Made by a program: the position numbers and the translations under genes
Part shown: in pieces, positions 16,019 to 24,842 of the stretch
How the letters are laid out: every line of letters starts with the position of its first letter
Position numbering within the stretch: position 1 is the first letter of the stretch
The notes under the pieces: model-generated
Database searches by the model: none
Told to the model about the DNA's origin: nothing
The model's input: only the letters and a program-made list of their open reading frames with translations
From: an uncultured Bacteroides sp.
GTDB taxonomy: Bacteria > Bacteroidota > Bacteroidia > Cytophagales > Cyclobacteriaceae
Direction: 5' to 3'
Length of the DNA stretch: 64,000 nt
Assembly (NCBI GenBank): GCA_902168185.1
Contig: CABHOV010000089.1
Location: 1-64,000 of the forward strand

Positions 16019-18383
16019 CCGGGTCCATAATGGCTATTGAATATATCTTATATCCAATGGTTACGCCACACACCACGAGCAGTACACCTATAGATGCAGC
16101 GAAAGTGTATACGTCAACTGTTTTGTAGTAGCGCCATATATTACTCATGATTGTGCTTGACCATGCATAACCGGCCCATGCTCCCAATACGGAGGCTATT
16201 AATAATATAATAACAAACTCTGCATTAACGATTCGACTAATGTTAAAAACGGACGCTCCCAGAATTTTGCGAATACCAATCTCCTTCATACGCTTCACTA
16301 TATTTAGTGATACCAGACTAAAAAGTCCTGTAACAGAAAGCAACAGTGCTACAACACCCAGGAAACCATAACCATAGACGATGCTCATGTTTAGTCGCTC
16401 CACGGTTTGCATATCAGAGGCAAGCATGCGGCCGGGGTATAGTCGGTTGGGAAACATTTTATTCCATTCTGCCTGCATATAGGCTTGAACGTTGGCGAGA
16501 TTTTCAGCTTTTGTATTTACAATAATCTGACTGTATTGATCGGGTGTGGTATAGCGAATCATAAGCGCATCTCTGTCGCGCCAAAGCCCTTGTGTATATA
16601 CATCCTTTATTACACCGATCACATAAAGCCGGATGCTATCTCTCCAGATAATTTCTTTACCCAAGGGTTTATCCAATCCAAAGAGAGCCGCCATGTTCTC
16701 CGTTATAATGACTGATTCTTTCAAATCGGTATCGGAGTCCTTTGTAAAGTCACGGCCATCGGTAAGTTTCAGATTAAAGGTACTTAAATAGTCATTGCCG
16801 ACTTCAATGATATCAACCTCAGCCTGCTTCGTTTCATGTTTCACAGCCTCATGCATTCGGTAAGAACCGATCGTACTTTTGGCGCCTGCTATAGATAGTA
16901 TTTCGGGATTGTGGAGCAGCGTGTTGCTATAGGTATCAAATTCACTTTGATTGCTTACGGGAACAATCACAGAACCGTGTATATCAAATCCAAGATCATA
17001 CTCACGTTGATAGCGTGCATTCTGTAAAAAACTGAATGCGCTAACAATCGCGATCAACGAAATAGCAAATTGCAGGCAAAGGAGAATTCGTGTGAAGAAA
17101 TTGGTGCCACCAAATTTAAGTTTCCCTTTCAGGATATTTACCGGTTGGAATTTACTGATATAGAATGCAGGATAGCTACCCGCTACTATACCGGTGAACA
17201 GAAGTAATGCAGCGAGGAAAAGTATAAAGGATGGGTTCTCGAAATAATTTGCCTCAAGGTGTATATTATTTCCCGTCATCAGGTTCCATCCTTCAACCAT
17301 GAAATCAGTTATTCCTAAACCAATGATCAGAGCGAGGAAACAAGCCAGCGTAGTTTCGCCGATAAACTGAATGATGAGTTGTATGCGTGCGCTTCCCATT
17401 ACTTTCCGTATACCAATTTCTTTTAATCGCCTGGAAGATATAGCGATGGCGGTGTTCGTAAGATTAAAGCAGGAGATAAGCAGTACAAGCATACCCATGA
17501 TGCAAGATCCAATGATAGCAGCACTCGGAGGTGCGGCCCACGTTTGTGCGCGAACGTCTTCAGACCGGTCGCGGTGTGCCATGGTGCGAAAAGGATCCAA
17601 GGCAAATTCTGCTATCAAAAAATCTTCGCGTACCTGGTTATTATTTTTTGTATAGGCTTGAAGTTGTGTATATACTATATCTCTCCGGCTGGCATCGTTG
17701 ATCTGTATAAACAAGGTTCCCATTTCACGCCAGTCACTTTCAGAAGCCTGCGCGAATTCATCTTTATAGTTTTCGAAATTCATGAATGCAGAACCATCAC
17801 GCTTGTAAAACGATGAGTTCATCACAGGGTCACGAAATATACCGGCTATCTTTACTTCTTTTAGTTCAGAGCCATATACTTGTGTCATTGTTTTACCGAT
17901 CGCTTCAGCGGGTGTTTTAAATAAACGAACCGCCATGCTTTCACTGATCAGCACATTGCTTTTATCATTTATGCCGTTAGGCGATCCTGCAATGAAATCG
18001 AAGGTGAACATCTGAAAAAAATCAGGAGCCACGTATGACACCTGGGAAGTAAACAGGTTCTCGTCACGTTTAAAGTTAGCGTATGAGTCTATATATAGCG
18101 ATGAATAATCTACGTCCTGAAAAGTTTTGTCAATAACATCACGTAAGGGGAGACAAGCGTAACCGAAACGCGTAAGCGTATTTTCGAACGTGCGCACCGC
18201 GCTGACACGATAAATATTTTCTCTGTTTTTATGGACGGCATTGAAGTCAACATCATATTGATAGGCAAGGTAGCTAACGATACAGCAGGCAATGGCGATG
18301 CCCATTCCGAAAACATTGATGATGATGAAGGTTTTATTCTTCATCATGCTCCGATAGGTTATGAGCAGGTAGTTTTTAATCAT
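15996..18383 (-). CDS. FtsX/MacB-type ABC transporter permease (orphan)
   Basis: 795 residues with the duplicated layout of Bacteroidota MacB-like permeases: an N-terminal helix (NKTFIIINVFGMGIAIACCI), a large periplasmic domain, an FtsX block of three helices with RLKEIGIRKVMGSARIQLI, then a second periplasmic domain and a final FtsX block with RMKEIGIRKILGASVFNI. EIGIRK is the conserved cytoplasmic coupling motif. No ATPase gene is adjacent, as is usual for these permeases. They are generally thought to work in mechanotransmission or export across the envelope. It is a distant paralogue of the gene at 28094. Confidence 0.92.
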   Translation of the reverse strand: MIKNYLLITYRSMMKNKTFIIINVFGMGIAIACCIVSYLAYQYDVDFNAVHKNRENIYRVSAVRTFENTLTRFGYACLPLRDVIDKTFQDVDYSSLYIDSYANFKRDENLFTSQVSYVAPDFFQMFTFDFIAGSPNGINDKSNVLISESMAVRLFKTPAEAIGKTMTQVYGSELKEVKIAGIFRDPVMNSSFYKRDGSAFMNFENYKDEFAQASESDWREMGTLFIQINDASRRDIVYTQLQAYTKNNNQVREDFLIAEFALDPFRTMAHRDRSEDVRAQTWAAPPSAAIIGSCIMGMLVLLISCFNLTNTAIAISSRRLKEIGIRKVMGSARIQLIIQFIGETTLACFLALIIGLGITDFMVEGWNLMTGNNIHLEANYFENPSFILFLAALLLFTGIVAGSYPAFYISKFQPVNILKGKLKFGGTNFFTRILLCLQFAISLIAIVSAFSFLQNARYQREYDLGFDIHGSVIVPVSNQSEFDTYSNTLLHNPEILSIAGAKSTIGSYRMHEAVKHETKQAEVDIIEVGNDYLSTFNLKLTDGRDFTKDSDTDLKESVIITENMAALFGLDKPLGKEIIWRDSIRLYVIGVIKDVYTQGLWRDRDALMIRYTTPDQYSQIIVNTKAENLANVQAYMQAEWNKMFPNRLYPGRMLASDMQTVERLNMSIVYGYGFLGVVALLLSVTGLFSLVSLNIVKRMKEIGIRKILGASVFNISRIVNAEFVIILLIASVLGAWAGYAWSSTIMSNIWRYYKTVDVYTFAASIGVLLVVCGVTIGYKIYSIAIMDPVKTLGDE

Positions 18384-18394
18384 AGAGCCGCTAT

Positions 18395-18410
18395 GTCAAT
18401 ATGCATGCCA
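18395..18410 (-). promoter_or_regulatory. Sigma-54-like -24/-12 element upstream of the permease
   Basis: On the minus strand TGGCATG-CATA-TTGAC gives GG-N10-G spacing, compared with the consensus TGGCACG-N4-TTGCW. It ends 12 bases before the start codon, implying an almost leaderless transcript. The final GC is GA, so this is tentative. Confidence 0.3.
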
Positions 18411-18836
18411 GTGGCCTGAGCCTATTAAAATAGCAGTTTCTGAAATATGTGACGTTCACCACAGCGCACTTTTGTCCGGCAGTGGACGGATTAAATAGAG
18501 AGTAGTTGTGTGGATTTTAAGATAGACTAAGCTTGGTCATTTAAACAATTGGGTAATTTTATACCTAAACCTATAGGGAGCAAAACTAAATATAGGGAAG
18601 AGCAAACCAAATTAAAAATGAGAGGTAATATTATCACATAGTTTTAAGTATAGTGCTTGATGCCATGATGTGCATAATCATACAAGTATGTTCATCGTCC
18701 TGAATATATCCGGGAAAACCTGTAAAGTAAGGTAACCGAAGAAATGCTTTTATAGATCCAATGAATTAAAAATGAATTTAAATCGCGATGATAAAATCAT
18801 TGTCGCGTGTGTATGTTTTGTAAGACCTTGAACCGG

Positions 18837-18864
18837 TTGACATATTTTAGTCTGTATAGTTTTG
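18837..18864 (+). promoter_or_regulatory. Promoter of the cadherin-like lipoprotein
   Basis: TTG at 18837-18839 and TAGTTTTG at 18857-18864 match the Bacteroidota -33/-7 pattern. The pair lies inside the longer possible reading frame and so supports the start at 18882. Confidence 0.45.
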
Positions 18865-18881
18865 AAAAAAATAAAAACTAT

Positions 18882-19856
18882 ATGAACATTTTTTCATGGC
18901 GCTATGTCGCTTTCTTAAGTTTTCTAAGTTTCGTATTTGTTGCCACGAGTTGTAAGGATGATGAACCTGCACCTCCGGTTGTAACAGTCGCTGATTTTGA
19001 AGTAACGATTGATGAAACCCCGGAATCCAACACGCCATTGGGTACTTTACAGGCAAGTACTGATAAAGGAACACTAGCCTTTACGTTGCAGTCAGAAAGC
19101 GTAAGCGGTGCTTTTGCGGTTAATGCTACAACGGGTGCCCTAAGCGTTTTGGATGGTTCAAAGTTTGACTTCGAAACCAACCCGGTGTTAACGGCTGTTG
19201 TTCTTGTAAAGAATGGCGGTGTTGAATCGAATATTGATGTAAAGGTCAACCTTCAGAAAATTATCTGGACAGGTGCAAATTTAACCTTTACCAAAGCGCA
19301 TGGCAGCGATTGGAAACTAGCTGCTAACCAAGACAAAATTACGGCAAAAGTTATTCTCACCAGACAAAGCAAAGGCCCTATATATAACTATCAATGGTGG
19401 CAGACTGCGTTCAGCAGCGATGCAACATTTACAGATCTGAATGATGATTTCTGGAACAGTACAAGTTCTGAACGGGAGTTTACACGTGAAGGTGGAACCA
19501 AAGGAATTCGCTGGGCTATTCTGGACGACACTGGTATGACTAATGAAATGTGGGATAACTTTAAACTGTATGGTACTTTGGGTGATCCTACACACTTCTA
19601 TAGTCTCCACAATATAGCTTCCATCATTCCAACGGTAGAAGGCGGAACGAATGTAGTAGGTATTCCTGATAACTTTGGTATACAATATGAAGGCGGCGAT
19701 ATCAACGAGAATTCAGGAACTGAAATGCCTTCGCTTGTAGGAAAGAAATTAGGCGTTTGGCTTGTTGAAGAAGATATATACTTCACACTGACATTTACAA
19801 GCTGGGGTGCTGATGGCGACAATAGCATTTCCTATACACGCTCCACAAAAGACTAA
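18882..19856 (+). CDS. Lipoprotein with cadherin-like domain
   Basis: 324 residues from the ATG at 18882. The signal peptide ends at a clear lipobox (FVFVATSC) followed by KDDEPAPP, the acidic post-cysteine stretch linked with surface-exposed lipoproteins in Bacteroidota. A cadherin-type repeat spans about 35-125 (VADFEVTIDETPESNTPLGT, FAVNATTGALSVLDGSKFDFE). The C-terminal 200 residues are rich in Trp, Asp and Gly (WWQTAF, DDFWNST) and form an unassigned beta domain. Probably outer-membrane anchored, with a binding role. An upstream start at 18807 would include the promoter and lose the signal peptide. Confidence 0.8.
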   Translation: MNIFSWRYVAFLSFLSFVFVATSCKDDEPAPPVVTVADFEVTIDETPESNTPLGTLQASTDKGTLAFTLQSESVSGAFAVNATTGALSVLDGSKFDFETNPVLTAVVLVKNGGVESNIDVKVNLQKIIWTGANLTFTKAHGSDWKLAANQDKITAKVILTRQSKGPIYNYQWWQTAFSSDATFTDLNDDFWNSTSSEREFTREGGTKGIRWAILDDTGMTNEMWDNFKLYGTLGDPTHFYSLHNIASIIPTVEGGTNVVGIPDNFGIQYEGGDINENSGTEMPSLVGKKLGVWLVEEDIYFTLTFTSWGADGDNSISYTRSTKD

Positions 19857-19875
19857 ATAGTTGCTGCTATGCATA

Positions 19876-19902
19876 AGAAGGCTCCGATTCGGAGCCTTCT
19901 TT
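19876..19902. terminator. Convergent terminator hairpin
   Basis: AGAAGGCTCCGA at 19876-19887 is complementary to 19889-19900, with TT following on the plus strand. It lies between the lipoprotein gene and the convergent 65-residue gene and can serve both. Confidence 0.75.
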
Positions 19903-19916
19903 GTTATGGATGTAGT

Positions 19917-20114
19917 CTATTTAAAAATGTTATAGTCTGCGGCCATCTTTTTATACTCGGGGAGAATCTTTTCGTAAAGTGCTTCGTCTGCTTTCTTCAG
20001 GGAGTTCATCAACGACCCAATACCCGAGTCTTTCAGGCTGACACGTTGTTGCCTGATGTCTTCCATTTTAGTGCGGATAGTACCTTCCAATTTGCGCAGT
20101 TCTCGTTCTGTCAT
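19917..20114 (-). CDS. Small helical protein of unknown function
   Basis: 65 residues, highly charged and predicted all-helical (MTERELRKLEGTIRTKMED; SLKKADEALYEKILPEYKKM). Codon usage and amino-acid make-up look like a real cytosolic protein, and it ends at the shared terminator. I do not recognise a family. It could be a small nucleic-acid- or ribosome-associated protein, but that is a guess. Confidence 0.6.
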   Translation of the reverse strand: MTERELRKLEGTIRTKMEDIRQQRVSLKDSGIGSLMNSLKKADEALYEKILPEYKKMAADYNIFK

Positions 20115-20278
20115 TGCATTAACATTTACTGCAAAGATAAGTCTATTTATAGATTTATCTGATCTTGTGTGATTGGTGATATAAGTGCCACGCTAATTTG
20201 GATTTTTACAGTTCTATTTCTTCTGAGCACTTGTCTGTTTTAAAGGATCATAAAGTGTAACAGAAGAGATTATCTGTA

Positions 20279-20902
20279 TTATTTCTTCCTTCCTACAAAG
20301 CGGATAACAGAACCTCGTCCATTGTGGTATAGCCCTTCAGCAAGTTCAATTTCGGTTTCTGTTAGTTCTATAATATTGTAGTTTTCAAAATCGGATTTTA
20401 ATTCTTCTGTGGAGAATAGCGATGCTATATCTTTTGGCCCGCCAATCTTTTCATTCTTTGAGTTATAGTCAATATGCTTTTTACTGAACGCCTCAAAGAT
20501 TACGATGCCGTGCTTACGCAGATACTTGCTCAGCGTCTTGTGGTATAAAGATTTAATGTCTGCCGGAAAGTGTGCATAAATTAATGCGATGGCATCAAAC
20601 TGTTCATCGTGATAATTTAACGACCGTAATTCACCAACCTGGTAATCGACAGTCACATTATAATTTTCTGCAAGTCGTAAAGCTTTCTTCTTTCCTTCTA
20701 AACTGATGTCGAACGCGGAAACGGTCCAGCCTTGTCTCGCTGCATATACTGCGTTGCGTCCTTCACCTTCTGCGGGAAAAAGTATTGTTCCGGGGGTTAA
20801 CTTTCCTAATCGTTGTTTGAGGTAGTTGTTTGGTTCTTCACCGAATGCATATTCTGCAGCACTATACCTGTCATTCCATTTATCACGCCAGTGGTCTTCC
20901 AT
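20279..20902 (-). CDS. SAM-dependent methyltransferase (TehB-like)
   Basis: 207 residues with the class I methyltransferase fold. Motif I is the variant [20 protein letters not shown], where PAEGEGRN is typical of tellurite-resistance/thiopurine-type small-molecule methyltransferases. [18 protein letters not shown] holds the acidic ribose contact, and [14 protein letters not shown] is motif IV. The opening [21 protein letters not shown] is the family start. Likely a cytosolic detoxification enzyme; substrate unknown. Monocistronic. Confidence 0.85.
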   Translation of the reverse strand: MEDHWRDKWNDRYSAAEYAFGEEPNNYLKQRLGKLTPGTILFPAEGEGRNAVYAARQGWTVSAFDISLEGKKKALRLAENYNVTVDYQVGELRSLNYHDEQFDAIALIYAHFPADIKSLYHKTLSKYLRKHGIVIFEAFSKKHIDYNSKNEKIGGPKDIASLFSTEELKSDFENYNIIELTETEIELAEGLYHNGRGSVIRFVGRKK

Positions 20903-21130
20903 AAAATTATTTTTTATCTGCCAACAAAAGTAGCGGGTGTCATAATCTGCACGATAGGATAAAAGTTTAGTTTAACAGGACGCATCTGAAATTGTGGATA
21001 ACTATCCGATCATTATGGTTGACAATTTATTTTCAGATGAAAAAAAATTAAGCTTAAATGAAAGTCAGAGGTATTTTATCTGCTTCAGGAATGAGTTTGA
21101 AAAAATATTTTCAGAATTTTTTGAATAAAA

Positions 21131-21160
21131 AAAAGCCGGATGCATTTGCATCCGGCTTTT
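21131..21160 (-). terminator. Intrinsic terminator of tRNA-Lys
   Basis: AAAAGCCGGATGCA at 21131-21144 pairs perfectly with 21147-21160. On the minus strand the stem ends in a run of eight Ts, five bases after the tRNA 3' end. Confidence 0.9.
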
Positions 21161-21164
21161 GGAG

Positions 21165-21237
21165 TGATCCCGCTGGGATTCGAACCCAGGACCCATACAT
21201 TAAAAGTGTATTGCTCTACCAGCTGAGCTACGGAATC
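21165..21237 (-). tRNA. tRNA-Lys (anticodon TTT)
   Basis: 73 bases on the minus strand folding as a cloverleaf. The acceptor stem is GATTCCG/CGGGATC with one G-U, the D-arm contains TAGCTCAGCTGGTAGAGC, the anticodon stem ATACA/TGTAT encloses the loop CTTTTAA, and the T-arm contains GGTTCGAATCC. CCA is not encoded. The terminator lies directly downstream. Confidence 0.97.
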
Positions 21238-21297
21238 TTGTCAATTTTGCGGTTTTTTGCGTAATTGAGGGCACAAAGGTAATCCAATCTGAAATAT

Positions 21298-22032
21298 ATG
21301 CAAAGGTGCGTTTCAAAATTTCTCATCATTCTTTCATTAAATATTTTTTGTGCTGGTTATTCGGCTTTAGCACAGGCTTCTACGCACCGATTAAGTCAAG
21401 CCGATTCTCTTTTTAAAGAGAAGCGTTACGTACAATCACTGGAACAGTACCAGGCAATCTTTGCTCAGAAGCAGTATACACCTGCTATGTTGCTGAAAAT
21501 GGCCTATATAGAAGAAGGATTACATAAAACCGGGGAGGCTCTATACTATCTGAATCTCTATTATAATGTAACAAACGATAAGAGCGTACTCGAGAAGATG
21601 GAAGAGCTTGCAGATAAGCACAACCTGGCAGGGTACCAACAAACCGATACCGGGAGATTTTTAAATTTTTATAATGATTATCATTGGCCGGTAGGCATTG
21701 CATTGATGGCCATTGCATTATTTCTTTTAAGCCTGAGTTTTTATTTTAAAAGAAAAAAAACAAAAATATGGCCTTCGCTTACCGGGCTCGCGATTATTCT
21801 CGTGTTGCTGGTTGTACATAACACCGCCGGAGAAAAAGTTTCGAATGGTATTATCGCGAACACCAACACGTATATAATGGATGGGCCATCGCCTGGGGCA
21901 ACCGTTGTTTCAGTAATTGAATCGGGGCACCGTGTAGAGGTTATCGGAAAGAAAGATGTGTGGATAAAAATTGTTTGGAAAGGTGAAACGGCTTACGTAA
22001 AAGAAAATAATCTTTTACCGTTGAGCTTGTGA
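21298..22032 (+). CDS. TPR and bacterial SH3 domain protein (BatE-like)
   Basis: 244 residues. A signal peptide (ending ALAQ) is followed by TPR-like helices (ADSLFKEKRYVQSLEQYQAI; GEALYYLNLYYNV), two membrane helices (about 128-147 and 155-173) and a C-terminal SH3_3 module (NTYIMDGPSPGATVVSVIES, VWIKIVWKGETAYVKENNLLPL). This order is that of BatE-type proteins of the Bacteroides aerotolerance cluster, though no other bat genes are near. The stop overlaps the convergent gene by 18 bases. Probably an inner-membrane protein with a periplasmic SH3 domain. Confidence 0.75.
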   Translation: MQRCVSKFLIILSLNIFCAGYSALAQASTHRLSQADSLFKEKRYVQSLEQYQAIFAQKQYTPAMLLKMAYIEEGLHKTGEALYYLNLYYNVTNDKSVLEKMEELADKHNLAGYQQTDTGRFLNFYNDYHWPVGIALMAIALFLLSLSFYFKRKKTKIWPSLTGLAIILVLLVVHNTAGEKVSNGIIANTNTYIMDGPSPGATVVSVIESGHRVEVIGKKDVWIKIVWKGETAYVKENNLLPLSL

Positions 22033-24765
22033 TTCATCATCCCAATACGAAACAGACACTACACCTTTATATTCTTTGTTGGAATATTTGATGAGGTAGT
22101 AATATATACCGGAGGCTTCTCCAGGTGCGTACCATTTAAACTCACGGTCGGCACTGGTAAATATTTCGCGGCCCCAACGGTTGTAGATTACTATACCTTC
22201 AAAGTGACCTGTGCAATTATCGAGTGGCAGAATGTTTTTCAGTTCACCGGTAACGGCATCGCGTTTGATCATCGCGAAGAAATCATTTTTTAAATCGCCA
22301 TTGGGTGTAATAACATTGGGAGGGAGAAACTCGGTATCGCTTCCATCAATATCTTTTATCTTGATGTTTACATCTATCGTGTCGCCCTTCTCATTGAAGC
22401 ATCGGTTGTCAGAAACCAGAAATGTAAAAACATAATCATTTTCATATACACCGTTGGTGAAAATATCACACTCCGGTTTCCAGGTGAATGGACTTTGTAC
22501 ATTGCCAAGTCCTTCCGCACCCGCAAAGGTATATCCCTCAGGCTGTACGTTGCCTGTAGCGGAGAGCAACTTCAATTGTAAAAGATCAGCGTGCGGTGAA
22601 GTGTCGTAATCAAAGCCATTCAAACTCAGGTCAATTTGTTGGCCAAGTGTTACAGCAAGATGATTGTCAGTGCTGAGCAGAAGCTCAGGGTTTACGCTCG
22701 ATATAAATAACTCTGGTGCTGTATTATCAGGCGGAGTTACAGTAACATTCACTACGAGTGTATCGGAGTAACGAAAACGACATTTGTTTTCATTGTCGCT
22801 TACAATAAAATGAAATGTAAATTCATCTTTTGCATCCAGGTTTACATTATCGCAGGTGATATTCCAGGCAAACAAAGAACTTACGTTCTCGACATTAGCG
22901 TCTCCTGGAAAAGTAATCGAGTACGTTGCTAAACTGAAGTCTTTACCGGTACCTGTTAATATAAGTTTATCTTTATCAACGTCCCGCCCATTAACATGGA
23001 AGGTGAGAGATTCATTTACTTTCCTTTCAAGGTTTACAGTATCAATCAATGGACTGTTGTTGGTAAGCTCTGGTGAGAAAATTATTGGCTTGCTGTTCCC
23101 CGGAAGAAGAATGTTTAGATTTATTTTCATTTGATCCGGATGATTGAAGTTACAGTCATCTTTATCTTCCACCTGAAGCATGATGTCAAAATTTGTGCGA
23201 CTGGTGAAATTATATACATCACAGCGTGGATCCCAGGTAAACTCTGTAAACAACGTATCGCCTACCTGCCCCAGTGATTTAAAGCTCATCCCAGCACTGG
23301 CTAAATCTATACCTATACCAGGCACGATCACTTGTGTCATCACATCAAAATCTTCATCGACTGCTTTGATCAGCCACTTCCGTAATGCAGAACCTTCTGT
23401 GATGGAAGAAGTAATGTTAGAGGTAACGTAATATGGATTGTGATTTACAGGAGGCGTGATATTCACCAGTACTTTTAGTGTATCAAAGTAAGGAAGGCTA
23501 CAGGCATCATCGAATGCAACAATGCCAATGGTAAAAGGTCCTTCTATATAGGGACATTCATCAAAACAGATCTGAAATGTTTTTGTAGGGTTTGCTGACG
23601 TAAGTGTAACCGAAGTTATAGAAGGTAATATACCACTCACATCTTTTTTAAAACCTAGCGGGATAGCCTTAATGGTAACGTTCTCCATAAAGCTATCTGA
23701 ACTTTTCAAAGCATCCGTATCAGATACCTGTACTTCGATGCAGCGATTAGCATCGCTTACCGTATTGCTGAAAGTAACGTTCATCGTTTCATCATACGTA
23801 AAACTTCCATCGGTTAATTTCTTACCAAGTATCTGCGGAGGGTCAGCCACCGGACAAGCATCGACTACCAACATCTGGAAGTCACGTCTTACTTCACCAA
23901 GCTTTACACCTTTCCTATACTCTTCACACTTCACGGCAAATACAAACAACCCTTGCAACGTAGGGGTTACTGTAAGCAAACCATCGGAAGTTACTTTAAG
24001 ATCAGGTGCACCCCCTACTATATTTGTAAGATTAAAGGGGGATCGCCACGTTACCAATGGATACGGTGCCGAAGCTGGACCTGCGGAAGGAATTGCTTCA
24101 GCTGTATGCGTATTCAGCGGAGTGACAAGTGAATATGCAAGCGAGTCGCCATCAACATCAGTTCCTGCAAAGTCTGCATAGTAAAATTTATTAGGACAAG
24201 CGTAATCATTAAGAGGAGGAAACAAGCGTGGTGTTGAATTGATAAAAGGCTTGCCATCTTTTACTACCGGAGGAAATTCAAGATAGAAAGTTTGTCCTGC
24301 AGCCGTAGGATAATCAATCACACCCGGTGGAGGTTCAGCACTTACAATGTTAAGAAGTCCCTTGCTATTATAGTTACGACAGCATCTTTCCCATACTATA
24401 TAATATCCTTGCGCATCGCCATACTGGCTATCAGAAAATGTGACCGTTGTTTTATATATTAATTTATTAGTCTGGATCTCACCGTTTGAACATTCGGGTT
24501 GAGTATAGGAAACACGTGAGATGCTATCCAAAGGAAGGAAAACATCTTGCATAAAGCGATTATCTCGTTTCCTGAAAATGCGTGCATTTGCAAAATCATC
24601 CTGTGCACCCGGATTACCATTTTGAAGATCGAAGTACAGGATGAGCCTGACCTCATAGCGGTTACTGGATATATACCGTATTTCAAATTCTCCACCCACT
24701 ATGTGGGAAGCGATGACAGGAAACGTCACTACGCATAATGTCAGCAACAGTAAAGATCTTTTCAT
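22015..24765 (-). CDS. Large surface protein with gliding-motility-associated C-terminal domain (type IX secretion cargo)
   Basis: 916 residues from the ATG at 24765. The signal peptide is MKRSLLLLTLCVVTFPVIAS and the mature protein starts HIVGGEFEIRYISS, a common opening in this group. Several beta-sandwich repeats follow, each with SITF/VTPP-type linkers and a TFxWxPxCD block (FAWNITCDN, FTWKPECDIF, FTWDPRCDVY). The C-terminus has PNVITPNGDLKNDFF and GIVIYNRWGREIF with SGIYYYLIKYSNKEYKG, the gliding-motility-associated (CHU_C) sorting domain recognised by the type IX system. Probably a surface or secreted adhesin-like protein. No T9SS genes are in the window. Confidence 0.93.
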   Translation of the reverse strand: MKRSLLLLTLCVVTFPVIASHIVGGEFEIRYISSNRYEVRLILYFDLQNGNPGAQDDFANARIFRKRDNRFMQDVFLPLDSISRVSYTQPECSNGEIQTNKLIYKTTVTFSDSQYGDAQGYYIVWERCCRNYNSKGLLNIVSAEPPPGVIDYPTAAGQTFYLEFPPVVKDGKPFINSTPRLFPPLNDYACPNKFYYADFAGTDVDGDSLAYSLVTPLNTHTAEAIPSAGPASAPYPLVTWRSPFNLTNIVGGAPDLKVTSDGLLTVTPTLQGLFVFAVKCEEYRKGVKLGEVRRDFQMLVVDACPVADPPQILGKKLTDGSFTYDETMNVTFSNTVSDANRCIEVQVSDTDALKSSDSFMENVTIKAIPLGFKKDVSGILPSITSVTLTSANPTKTFQICFDECPYIEGPFTIGIVAFDDACSLPYFDTLKVLVNITPPVNHNPYYVTSNITSSITEGSALRKWLIKAVDEDFDVMTQVIVPGIGIDLASAGMSFKSLGQVGDTLFTEFTWDPRCDVYNFTSRTNFDIMLQVEDKDDCNFNHPDQMKINLNILLPGNSKPIIFSPELTNNSPLIDTVNLERKVNESLTFHVNGRDVDKDKLILTGTGKDFSLATYSITFPGDANVENVSSLFAWNITCDNVNLDAKDEFTFHFIVSDNENKCRFRYSDTLVVNVTVTPPDNTAPELFISSVNPELLLSTDNHLAVTLGQQIDLSLNGFDYDTSPHADLLQLKLLSATGNVQPEGYTFAGAEGLGNVQSPFTWKPECDIFTNGVYENDYVFTFLVSDNRCFNEKGDTIDVNIKIKDIDGSDTEFLPPNVITPNGDLKNDFFAMIKRDAVTGELKNILPLDNCTGHFEGIVIYNRWGREIFTSADREFKWYAPGEASGIYYYLIKYSNKEYKGVVSVSYWDDESQAQR

Positions 24766-24842
24766 ACGTTTCGGCAAGAGATTAAATATACAGAATCAGG
24801 ATGAGGCGAAAAACCCCCGCGGCTTTGTATTTTTGCGCCCTT

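Larger units (their letters stand above)
18384..18881. other. Divergent intergenic region, about 500 bases
   Basis: It separates the permease and the lipoprotein. It contains a sigma-54-like element for the permease (18395-18410), an imperfect direct repeat of about 20 bases (18572-18590 and 18591-18611, both TATAGGGA...GCAAA..AAA), and a -33/-7 promoter for the lipoprotein. No small gene is convincing. Confidence 0.5.

Noticed and set aside
21058-21264. 68-codon plus-strand frame containing DPAGIRTQDPYIKSVLLYQL
   Set aside because: It is the antisense translation of the tRNA-Lys gene and its terminator, a well-known false protein.
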